Source of the DNA: Basidiobolus heterosporus B8920
Lineage: Eukaryota > Basidiobolomycota > Basidiobolomycetes > Basidiobolales > Basidiobolaceae
DNA: 13,102 nt
Reading direction: 5' to 3'
NCBI GenBank assembly: GCA_000697455.1
Contig: JNET01031263.1
Span: 1-13,102 of the forward strand
A program made the position numbers and the translations under genes. Positions 1 through 7,176 of the stretch are shown piece by piece. The notes under the pieces are model-generated. The model did no database searches. It was not told where the DNA came from and saw nothing but the letters and a program-made list of their open reading frames with translations. Position 1 is the first letter of the stretch. The number at the start of each line of letters is the position of its first letter.

Positions 1-49
1 GCCAGTATTCCTTGTATATTTTGAACCTTCATTGTATAAAGATCAACTT

Positions 50-55
50 AATAAA
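50..55 (+). terminator. Possible poly(A) signal AATAAA at the left edge
   Basis: A canonical AATAAA hexamer lies on the plus strand just inside the left edge. It could serve the 3' end of a plus-strand gene lying left of the window, convergent with the minus-strand gene at 111-644. No coding sequence of such a gene is visible, so this is only a position-based guess in AT-rich DNA. Confidence 0.2.
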
Positions 56-110
56 ATGGTATTCCTACAAATTCTTTGCGGAAAAAAACGATTGAAACGA
101 ATTTCTTGCT

Positions 111-644
111 TCAGAGCAGACAAAGGGCCAGGGCTGTGTCGAGAATATTTGCTTTTACATTGATCAGTTTGTTGCAGGAGGTTGATACGGGAGTAACCGT
201 GCTGCTAGTTGTAGAAGTGGAAGTTGTCGAGCTTTCAGTAGTTGATGTTGATGTCGAAGTCTCTATTGAGGCGCTGGTACTACTTGCCGAAGAACGTATG
301 TACCCATCATCTTGCGAAGTATCTATATCCCTATTGTTACTCTCTCCGCCACTATTCGACTCGTCACCGGTATTGTAGATTTGATTTTGGTTGTGGTTGT
401 GATTATGTCCTGCCCTGTCAGTTGGTCTATATTCCTGTGGTGAGTGTCTTCCATGCGTGTAAGAATTGTCTAAATCAGCCTTGATTTGAGCAGGGTTTAT
501 CTCTCTATATCTGTTCGAAATATCTTGTCTTGATCTGGATGTAGTAATACTATGGAAAAAGCTAGGTGAAGCATCTATCACTCTACCATAGGTGGCATCT
601 ATGAGGCAGAGAATGGTGATAGAGTAGAAAGCGTAGAACTTCAT
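111..644 (-). CDS. Hypothetical secreted Ser/Thr-rich protein
   Basis: I do not recognise this 177-residue protein. Residues 1-20 (MKFYAFYSITILCLIDATYG) look like a cleavable signal peptide, with a hydrophobic core and a small residue before the likely cut. Next comes a polar, charged region, a His-Asn/Gln-Asn alternating patch at about 80-88, and an almost pure Ser/Thr tract at about 118-156, the type of segment that is heavily O-mannosylated in fungal wall or surface proteins. One Cys near the end (157) and a short apolar tail (ALALCLL) are weak as a GPI signal because the tail is short and carries an Asp. A consensus TATA box sits 43-50 nt upstream of the ATG, which supports a real, possibly regulated gene. 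It is divergent from SDHD. A missed 3' intron changing the C-terminus is possible. Low-complexity composition means an artefact cannot be excluded. Confidence 0.6.
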   Translation of the reverse strand: MKFYAFYSITILCLIDATYGRVIDASPSFFHSITTSRSRQDISNRYREINPAQIKADLDNSYTHGRHSPQEYRPTDRAGHNHNHNQNQIYNTGDESNSGGESNNRDIDTSQDDGYIRSSASSTSASIETSTSTSTTESSTTSTSTTSSTVTPVSTSCNKLINVKANILDTALALCLL

Positions 645-686
645 AATTTGGTGTTGATGAATATTCCTTTAGACAGAACCAAATCA

Positions 687-694
687 TATTTATA
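687..694 (-). promoter_or_regulatory. TATA box of the secreted Ser/Thr-rich gene
   Basis: Read on the minus strand this is TATAAATA, a consensus TATA box, ending 43 nt upstream of the ATG at 644. The distance would place transcription start within roughly 10-20 nt of the start codon, giving a very short leader. No comparably good TATA box was seen before the housekeeping genes in this window. Confidence 0.5.
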
Positions 695-922
695 CATTGA
701 GCTGACTGAAATATCCCTCTCAGAAACTCGGATTTTTCGTTGTGTTTAAAAGTTGGTCCTTCCGATCATTCCTCGGAAATTTATTACAAGTAGGAAGTTT
801 GTACAAGAACTATGAAACAGGGGAATTTGCTCCACGTCAAACATCGTTGTATGTTAGCTTTCCAGAAGTACAGAGTCTTGATTTATCTATGAAGGGCGAG
901 AGTATCTTTTAGGGCCGCTTCA

Positions 923-942
923 GTGTGTGTGTGTGTGTGTGT
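923..942. repeat. (GT)10 microsatellite
   Basis: Ten uninterrupted GT dinucleotides lie in the non-coding spacer. Such tracts vary in length between strains and can adopt Z-DNA, but nothing here shows a function. Confidence 0.95.
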
Positions 943-1138
943 ATTTAGTAGATCAACATATTTTATAAATGTTTGCTCATGATTAATTTGTTTTCATAGT
1001 AAATGATTCATGGATCACCGATTGATTATTGATTGATTGAATAGTCCTAGCCAGCGCGTGGAAGCCACCAAGTTCTGGAGCCCCAAAGTATTCAGAGCCG
1101 ATTCTACACTCTAGCAGCTGTCATTTCCTTCACCGCTT

Positions 1139-1144
1139 CACGTG
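1139..1144. promoter_or_regulatory. CACGTG E-box, SDHD upstream region
   Basis: CACGTG palindrome about 490 bp upstream of the SDHD ATG, with flanks TTCACGTGCA. This is the core bound by fungal bHLH factors such as Cbf1. It deviates from the full RTCACGTG consensus at the first base on the plus strand. One such palindrome also occurs upstream of MPP beta and between PDHA1 and DLD. Confidence 0.3.
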
Positions 1145-1193
1145 CAACCTCATCTATATGGGAAAGTTACCATCGGACTCTTCTCATACTTTG

Positions 1194-1442
1194 ATTGGTT
1201 GAGAATCTACTTATTGTTAAATATAAGGTTTCATGTGGGAATCTCGGATACTATATGGAATGCGTGGGTGAAATGAAGGGTGAATTCGGATAAAGGGGGG
1301 TAAGAAACCACAGCCAATGTACAGTGATTGGATGGCTTGGGTATGATTCAGTACAATGACAGGTAACATAGAGGTGTCAATCGATTTTTGAGCAGTCCAA
1401 ACCCCTTTGATCATACGTCCTCCACCCCACCCATTTTCCAAT
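1194..1442. promoter_or_regulatory. Cluster of CCAAT boxes upstream of SDHD
   Basis: CCAAT pentamers occur at 1314-1318 and 1438-1442 (+) and at 1194-1198 and 1327-1331 (-). In fungi the Hap2/3/5 complex binds CCAAT and activates respiratory genes, and SDH genes are known targets in yeast. Four pentamers in 250 bp is only a modest excess over chance, so binding is inference. Confidence 0.3.
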
Positions 1443-1557
1443 ATTTTAGGTAACGCTTGCCTTGACTCTGTCACCTTTTCTTATTAGTGTGCTGTCTTCT
1501 TAGCTTACTTGTCGCTTCTCTTATTCTTTCCGTACTCTATCTATAGCCTAACCAAAT

Positions 1558-1627
1558 GTATGTTCACTAAAAGCTGGCTGTTACCTACAGTTCTATGTTT
1601 CTAACTAATACGGTTGATTCTTTCAAG
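1558..1627 (+). other. Possible 5' UTR intron of SDHD
   Basis: A good donor GTATGT at 1558 is followed by a strong branch-like TCTAACTAAT near 1600-1609 and a pyrimidine-rich acceptor ending AG at 1627, seven bases before the SDHD ATG. The 70-nt length fits the other introns here. Removing it would also break an upstream ATG (1556-1558) that otherwise precedes the true start. Confidence 0.4.
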
Positions 1628-1634
1628 CAATAAC

Positions 1635-2193
1635 ATGGCTTCTCGTGCTCTTACCACTCCCACCCTTCGCCTTTGCCCTTTGGTTATCCCTAGTGTTCGT
1701 TTAGCTTCTATTCGAAGCTTCCAAACTGGTAAGTACAATTCTTAGCCTGCCAATCTACCATGAGGACTAATTGTTGTCAATTAAAGGTCGTGTCGCCTCG
1801 TTGAAGAACTCTAACCCTGCTCAGAGCGAAGCTCTGGCCAAAAATGCCGATGGCTTGACTATTCACCCTGTAAGCCGTAGTCATGGTTCAATGCATTGGA
1901 ATATTGAACGTGCCCTTTCTATCTCTTTAATACCTTTGGTTTTCTATCCCCTCATCTACGGTTCTCACCCCGTTGTTGACTACTCTCTGGGTGTTATCCT
2001 TCCCGCCCATTGCCACATTGGCTTCCAAGCTTGCATCACCGATTACTTGCCAAACCGTAAGACCCCTGCTATCAATGTTGCCTCCACTTGGGCACTTCGT
2101 GCTGCTACTGCCTTGACTTTGTACGGGTGTTACGAATTGAACACCAACGGGGATGGTATCACCGAAACAGTCAAGAAGCTATGGAAAGCATAA
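1635..2193 (+). CDS. SDH4: Succinate dehydrogenase membrane anchor subunit (CybS)
   Basis: Small membrane anchor of complex II, which with SDHC binds heme b and ubiquinone in the inner mitochondrial membrane. Exons 1635-1728 and 1787-2193 give 166 residues, with a 58-nt GT-AG intron that splits Gly32 and has a CTAA branch site. Residues 1-31 form a basic, Ser/Arg-rich mitochondrial presequence. The core starts with HGSxHWNIER (about 59-73), followed by three predicted membrane helices at about 73-90, 92-116 and 127-149. The signature HCHIGFQACITDY places the expected heme ligand at His106 and the ubiquinone-site Asp117-Tyr118, by alignment with the mammalian HSHWGIGQVVTDY. A His heme ligand contrasts with the Cys used by S. 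cerevisiae Sdh4. Length is typical. MPP beta follows in tandem 532 bp downstream. The Sdh4 paralogue Tim18 lacks parts of this signature, so SDHD is preferred. Confidence 0.93.
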
Positions 2194-2467
2194 ACACCCA
2201 GAAGCCTACTGAACCAATCTTTACTCCATGAATTTTACCCACTTATGCAAGCATTATTGAAACTTCATTTGATATACACAAACAACCACCAGTAAATATA
2301 TTGAAGAGAAATATTTGACATAGCAGCCCTTTTCAGGGATCTTTTGAAACAACTATAATATATCGTGTTGGTTAAATTTATCCAAAATTGATTTGCGATT
2401 TGTTATGAATAACCCAGGTCCCGTTTGGGGAAATTTGGGATAAAAAAAACCGTAGTTGGGGTGTGGA

Positions 2468-2498
2468 GGTTAGGGAGAGGGTAAGGGTAAGGGTGAGG
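2468..2498 (+). repeat. Telomere-like G-quadruplex motif
   Basis: Four GGG tracts at 2473-2493 are separated by exactly three bases each (AGA, TAA, TAA), preceded by GGTTAGGG and followed by a fifth shorter G tract. This meets the canonical G-quadruplex pattern and resembles degenerate fungal telomere repeats (TTAGGG). It lies about 235 bp upstream of the MPP beta start codon, on the coding strand. Confidence 0.75.
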
Positions 2499-2601
2499 CG
2501 GCATGATTTCATGTGGGGTAGGTGCGGATGAAGAGCGTAGAGTGGAAGGGGAAGAGTTTAGATAATTAGATATTATGCTGTATTGTGGGGAGAGGTCCTA
2601 C

Positions 2602-2609
2602 CACGTGAC
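2602..2609. promoter_or_regulatory. CACGTGAC site (Cbf1-type) upstream of MPP beta
   Basis: CACGTGAC reads GTCACGTG on the other strand, a full match to the RTCACRTG consensus of the fungal bHLH factor Cbf1. It lies about 117 bp upstream of the MPP beta ATG, a normal promoter position. Binding in this organism is inference. Confidence 0.4.
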
Positions 2610-2725
2610 ACAGAATGTTGAACGTGACCCCAACAAATTTTCATTCTTGAACTACACCCCATTGATGATTGAGGTGCTCTTATTATTCTTACAGCTGACT
2701 TGAATTGATATTCACTTTGGCAATA

Positions 2726-4397
2726 ATGGCTTCTCGTTTACTCTCTCAAAACGCTGTTAGGCTCTGCACCTCTGGCCTAGCTCGCCAGGCAAGTTTTTAC
2801 CTCGGAATTATATTTAGTACCCTTATTCTGATTCATATGGAACAACGTTGAGTGTTAGGTGAAAAGCGTTGTCTTTTCATTCGTACTTGGAATGTGAATC
2901 GCTGTTTGATTTTTATGTGTCAGGTTCTTGTTACACTTATATTGATATAGCTTTGTTACTATAATACATAGAATGCTCGAGCTCTCCCTATCTTGACCAG
3001 AACTTTCGCTACTGCTTCCGATTCTAAAACTCGTACCACCACACTTTCAAACGGGTTGACCATCGCCACTGAGACTATTCCTGAGTCTCAAACGGCCACT
3101 GTTGGTGTTTGGATCGATGCTGGAAGCCGTGATGAGGGTTACAGTAACACTGGTGCTGCCCACTTTGTTGAACACTTGGCGTTTCAGGTGAAATTTCTTA
3201 CAAAATACCTTTAGTATTGGGATTTCCTCCTAAATTACTTGAATTGAATGTCCTCAGGGTACTCACAGTCGCTCCGGTTCTGAAATCGAAAGATTTGTCG
3301 GAAATATGGGTGGTAAACTTGACGCATATACCACTCGCGAACAAACTGCTTACTATGCCCATACCTTGAAATCCTCCATTCCTTCCGCCGTTGAGATTGT
3401 TGCAGATATGGTGCAGAACTGCACTTTAAGTGAAGAAGCTATTGAAAGCCAACGTCAAATTCTGGCCAGAGAACAAGACGAGGCTGACTCTGTTCCTCGG
3501 AATGTCGTCTTTGATCACTTGCATGCCACCGCCTTCCAAGGAAATGATCTTGGTCGTCCAGTACTTGCGTTAAAGGAGAATATTCGTGTCTTGAATCGGG
3601 ATGACTTATCTAGATTCATTGCCGATAACTATACTGCTAATCGTATGGTCCTTGTTGGTGCTGGTGCTGTTGATCATGAAGAGCTCGTTCGTCTTGCTGA
3701 GAAGCATTTCAATGCACTCAAACAATCCACCCGTGTCACTCATCCTACCAAGCCCTCTTTCTACGGTTCAGAAATCCGAATTCGTGATGACCTTAACCCA
3801 GCTGCCCACATTGCTCTCGCAGTTGAGGGAGCACCTGCTTACTCTCCCGATTACTATACCATGCTTGTTATGCAAGCAATCATGGGTTCCTGGGATCGTA
3901 CCCTTGGCTCTGCTGCCCACCTTTCTTCACGCTTGTCCCATATTGTGAATACCAACAAGCTTGCCAACAGCTTTGAATCCTTTAACCTATCCTACAAGGA
4001 TACTGGACTTTGGGGCATGTATCTCAACACCGAGAGTAAATCCACTATTGATGACTTGGTCTATTTCATGCAATTGGAATGGGCTCGTCTCAGCACCACC
4101 ATTAGTGAAGGAGAAGTGGAGCGTGCCAAGCAGCAGGTCAAAGCATCTTTGAGTATGAGTTTGGATAGCTCAGTCGCAGTTGCCGAAAGCATCGGTAGTC
4201 AAGTTGTCTCAGTTGGTAAACGTATAGAATCTAGTGAGATTGTCAATGCTATCGATCAAATTACCTCCAAGGACGTTCGTAGAGTAGCGAATAACTACCT
4301 CTGGGATAAAGAATTGGCAGTCGTTGGGCTCGGTAGTATCGAAGGATTGCCGGATTACAACCGTGTCAGAGGTGTCATGAGCTTGAATAGATTCTAA
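2726..4397 (+). CDS. MAS1: Mitochondrial processing peptidase beta subunit
   Basis: Catalytic subunit of the matrix M16 metallopeptidase that removes N-terminal presequences from imported proteins, acting as a heterodimer with the alpha subunit. Exons 2726-2788, 2972-3187 and 3258-4397 encode 472 residues, close to yeast Mas1 (462). Residues 1 to about 35 form an Arg-rich presequence. The inverted zinc motif HFVEH gives His85, Glu88 and His89, and the distal zinc ligand Glu165 (in ILAREQDE) lies 76 residues further on, as in the family. All catalytic residues are intact, which separates it from the inactive alpha subunit and from bc1 core proteins. Intron 2 (70 nt) interrupts the AFQ-GT sequence just after the zinc motif. 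Intron 1 is unusual: 183 nt with a GC donor. The start was chosen because it gives an in-frame presequence and has context AATAATGG. It is convergent with PDHA1. Confidence 0.95.
2789..2971 (+). other. Long GC-AG intron in the MPP beta gene
   Basis: The donor CAG|GCAAGT matches the rare GC-AG intron class, where the rest of the donor is near-perfect. The acceptor ACATAG is at 2971. Splicing joins Gln21 to Asn22 in phase 0 and restores the frame. The nearby GTTTTT donor (2793) would put the exons out of frame, and GTTAGG (2756) is a poor donor. At 183 nt it is the longest intron here. Confidence 0.7.
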
Positions 4398-4911
4398 ACC
4401 AGTTCACTCATAAATGCATATGATACCATTCTAGTCACCTGCGTATCCACCCCAAGGAAATTAGATCTAGCATTCATTTAACTGTCTTAGGTCCATCATA
4501 AATTATTCTCGAATATTTCTCGAAATCCTCAACACTCTGACTCCACCCACACTCACTGGATTAAACTTTTAAAAATATACTCAGTAAATACCGCCTACCG
4601 TCATCAACACTACATGAAACTTGCTAAGCGTTCCTGGTAATAGTTGGTCGAGAGTTCATGGTCATGTTATTCGGCGATTTTTGGGCATTGGGGAAACAAA
4701 CTACGAAATACGCTTAATTTTGTATGCTTTAATGTAATGGATTGAATTGTTCGCAAAGGACAAAATATATGATCAGGACTTGATATCTTCGGATTTAGAA
4801 CATTCAATGAATGCTATGTGGCTATGTTAGAATGTGAGCAATTTCTGTGTCAAGAGGCGTTGTGGCCTTAAAGATGAATCAACTACGCAAGATACGTGAA
4901 AAGAAAACTCC
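4398..4911. other. Convergent intergenic region, MPP beta / PDHA1
   Basis: A 514-bp AT-rich stretch between two converging stop codons, expected to hold both 3' UTRs. No canonical AATAAA was seen on either strand. A short direct repeat of TTCTCGAA (4507-4528) is visible. No gene, tRNA or other structure was identified. Confidence 0.6.
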
Positions 4912-6075
4912 TTAGAATTTGTGAATCTCTTCACTGTGACGACCACGAAGGAATTTAGGCTCAGTGCCCTTGACGTAAATATCGGTCCAGAGCTCTGCGA
5001 CCTCTGGCTCAGGGGAGGCCTTGGCGGCGGCCGCCTCGTCGTCAACAAATTTACGTGCCTTCTTTTCGATGGCCTTCAATTCTTCCTCAGTAGCAATTTC
5101 ATTGCTCAACAAACGGTTCTTCAAGCCAGTAACAGGATCCTTGGTACTACGCATGGCTTGGACTTCCTCGCGAGTACGGTAGGTGGTACCAGGATCAGAC
5201 ATGGAGTGACCACCATAACGATAGGTGTGCATTTCAAGAACAATGGGTCCCTTGCCAGAGGTGGTCCATTCACGAGCATATTTGCAGGCTTGATATACGG
5301 AGAGAATATCCATACCGTTTACCTTGATACCTGGAATATAGTCTCCACGCTTGAAGTATTCAACGCTGGCACTAGAGCGGTGAGCAGAGGTACCCATACC
5401 ATAAAGATTGTTTTCGCAAACAAAGACAGCTGGAAGATTCCAGAGTTTAGCCATGTTGAAGGCTTCAAATACTTGACCTTGATTGGCAGCACCATCACCA
5501 TACAAGCTGAAAGAGCATGAACCGTCACCAATGTACTGGGAAGTAAAGGCAAGACCAGCACCGAGGGGAACTTGAGCTCCGACAATACCGTTACCACCAT
5601 AGAAACGGTCAGCGAACATATGCATAGAACCACCCTTTCCTTGGGAAATACCATCCTTACGGCCCATCAATTCAGCCAGGACACTCTTGACAGTACCACC
5701 ACGGATCCAGGTAAATCCGTGGCAACGGTAGGAGGTGATAACATGGTCCTTCTTAGAGATGGCCTTTTCCATACCAATAGCCACAGCCTCTTGGCCTGTA
5801 CACAAATGGCAGAAACCGCGGATCATTTTGGATTTGTACATAGCATCAGCAGACATCTCGAGACGACGAACAGTGTTCATCTCGGAGTACATCTGTAAAA
5901 GCTCATCTCTACTGAAGCTTACCTCAAGGGAAGGAGCCTCACAGTTGTGAGTGATGAAATCGGACTCATCAAGCTTGAAAGTGTACTGTTGGAAGACAGG
6001 GGAACCAGTGCTAAAAGCACGTACTGAAGCGACTCTTGGTGCAATAGATTGAAGGCGACCGAGGGTACGAAGCAT
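4912..6075 (-). CDS. PDA1: Pyruvate dehydrogenase E1 component subunit alpha
   Basis: Thiamine-diphosphate-dependent E1 alpha, which with E1 beta decarboxylates pyruvate in the mitochondrial pyruvate dehydrogenase complex. A single exon encodes 387 residues. Residues 1 to about 24 form an Arg/Ser-rich presequence (RAFSTGS). The core contains SYRCHG (115-120), the ThDP/Mg motif starting GDGAANQG (193) and ending ENN (221-223), and the regulatory loop YRYGGHSMSDPG (285-296). The loop keeps the site-1 phosphoserine as Ser291; the site-2 position is Thr298, and a Ser (237) aligns with site 3 before YFKRG. Inhibition by PDH kinase is therefore likely (inference). The C-terminus FLRGRHSEEIHKF is of the yeast type. 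It is the only gene of the four mitochondrial ones without an intron. It is divergent from the E3 gene of the same complex. A branched-chain E1 alpha is unlikely given the loop sequence. Confidence 0.96.
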   Translation of the reverse strand: MLRTLGRLQSIAPRVASVRAFSTGSPVFQQYTFKLDESDFITHNCEAPSLEVSFSRDELLQMYSEMNTVRRLEMSADAMYKSKMIRGFCHLCTGQEAVAIGMEKAISKKDHVITSYRCHGFTWIRGGTVKSVLAELMGRKDGISQGKGGSMHMFADRFYGGNGIVGAQVPLGAGLAFTSQYIGDGSCSFSLYGDGAANQGQVFEAFNMAKLWNLPAVFVCENNLYGMGTSAHRSSASVEYFKRGDYIPGIKVNGMDILSVYQACKYAREWTTSGKGPIVLEMHTYRYGGHSMSDPGTTYRTREEVQAMRSTKDPVTGLKNRLLSNEIATEEELKAIEKKARKFVDDEAAAAKASPEPEVAELWTDIYVKGTEPKFLRGRHSEEIHKF

Positions 6076-6541
6076 AATGGCAAATTAATATGTAAAATGG
6101 AGGAAATTGGATCAGGTGTTAGTTGCTGATAGCCAAGGACTAGGTATGGATGATGGGAGAGACGTTAAAAAGAAAACGGACGCAATGTTCTCGAATGGGA
6201 TGCACCTGGTTTATCTAGTCTTTTTCTTTGTATTTCTGGGGCTAGGGTAAGCCTCATCTTGACCAAAACAGCAGGTAGGGTGAACCCGGGGAATCATTCT
6301 TAGCGAGTTAATCGCGGGAGATTTTGGGGCGTCTATAGTAACAGTAACCAAGGCAACTAGAAAATTATCTTCCGAGTTAATCTTGTGCTATTCTTATTAG
6401 TGCTCGTATGTCGTACTGACCTACATACCGATCCACTTACTGGCCTAATCATGATGAGCTAAGGTTTGTAGTTGGCTGTCGTGATTCTTAGCTAGTACTA
6501 ATGATGCATTTCCTCAATCTATACCTGACAAGCCACAGGTT

Positions 6542-6577
6542 ACACACATTAGAAGATCGAATTCATCTAATATGTGT
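6542..6577. repeat. 12-bp imperfect inverted repeat
   Basis: Arms 6542-6553 and 6566-6577 pair at 11 of 12 positions around a 12-nt loop, so the sequence could form a hairpin or be a dyad-symmetric protein site. No target-site duplication or transposon ends were seen around it. Confidence 0.6.
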
Positions 6578-6878
6578 TAAGGCCGTATTTAGACCGAATT
6601 GAGACTGAAGATGTGGCGAGATACAAGATGCCTGATTATCTATCAATTGGATTAGTTGGATATGTCAGAACCTCGCTTAGATTATCATGGACTTAGACAT
6701 TCAATAACCAGCCCGACTATAATTAAACAACTATCCTCAATGACAAGCCACTCAGTAACGGGAGTGATGGTTGCCCTATTTGGAGATAAGGAGTTTTGGG
6801 GAAGCGAACCCACCGGGATCGACTTGGCCCGGAATGAGAATAATTTCTGAACATTTCGAAGATGGTGTTCACAAGAGC

Positions 6879-6884
6879 CACGTG
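6879..6884. promoter_or_regulatory. CACGTG E-box between PDHA1 and DLD
   Basis: CACGTG palindrome (context CCACGTGAGG) about 290 bp upstream of DLD and 800 bp upstream of PDHA1. It is one of only three CACGTG sites I found in the window. All three lie in the spacers upstream of the mitochondrial genes. Confidence 0.3.
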
Positions 6885-7176
6885 AGGTGCTTGGTGAAGA
6901 TCTTGAAAGAGCAGAGATAATCGCCTAAACCACAACTGGTTACTTGAGGGAGAAACTGAAGCAATCGGAAGATCCGTCAAACGCCTCATTTTTCAAACAT
7001 CGACGTCTGTTTGATCTAATCTCTGATTTGCTCATTTGTTTTTGGGGATCTCGTACAACTGATGAAATTGGCACCGCGCCATCAAACCACCATTCTCTTT
7101 CGTCTCTAATAAAAATCTGCTTGGTTTCTTAACCCAATACGTACAGTTCCTCCTTGTCCCATTCTCTTTTCGAAAA

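Larger units (their letters stand above)
645..1634. other. Divergent intergenic region, secreted gene / SDHD
   Basis: A 990-bp stretch with no convincing gene. It holds a (GT)10 microsatellite, an irregular ATTG/GATT run (about 1018-1041), a CACGTG palindrome (1139-1144), four CCAAT pentamers on either strand (1194-1198, 1314-1318, 1327-1331, 1438-1442), three GGGTRAR motifs (1266, 1278, 1298) and a pyrimidine-rich stretch before SDHD. A minus-strand open frame at 1217-1474 has no recognisable domain and low coding character. The region probably serves two divergent promoters. Confidence 0.6.
2194..2725. other. G-rich intergenic region, SDHD / MPP beta
   Basis: A 532-bp spacer between tandem genes. 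The first part is the AT-rich SDHD 3' flank without a canonical AATAAA. From about 2420 to 2600 the plus strand becomes strikingly G-rich, including a four-tract G-quadruplex motif. A CACGTGAC site follows at 2602-2609, then about 110 bp of leader before the MPP beta ATG. No gene is visible. Confidence 0.6.
6076..7176. other. Divergent promoter region shared by PDHA1 and DLD
   Basis: 1.1 kb between two start codons with no believable gene: the small frames at 6656-6850 (+) and 6723-6989 (-) have no recognisable domain or splice support. It contains CCAAT on the minus strand at 6106-6110, about 30 nt before the PDHA1 ATG, and CCAAT at 7134-7138, 39 nt before the DLD ATG. Further elements are a CACGTG at 6879-6884, GGGTAAG at 6245 and GGGTGAA at 6278, a 12-bp imperfect inverted repeat at 6542-6577, and a pyrimidine-rich leader directly before DLD. 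Confidence 0.6.

Noticed and set aside
1217-1474. Minus-strand open frame of 85 codons upstream of SDHD
   Set aside because: No domain, splice or promoter support, and it overlaps the motif-bearing SDHD promoter region.
2789-2971. Intronic snoRNA in the long MPP beta intron
   Set aside because: No properly placed box C (RUGAUGA) and box D (CUGA) pair was seen.
4921-5520. A 199-codon open frame on the plus strand opposite PDHA1
   Set aside because: It lies wholly antisense to strongly conserved E1 alpha codons, has no recognisable domain, and is explained by codon bias of the real gene.
6656-6989. Short open frames on both strands in the PDHA1/DLD spacer
   Set aside because: Translations look random, overlap each other on opposite strands and have no recognisable motif.
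6076-7176. Search for a tRNA gene in this and the other spacers
   Set aside because: No B-box (GWTCRANNC) with a matching A-box was found; the nearest sequence, around 6555, lacks the final C.
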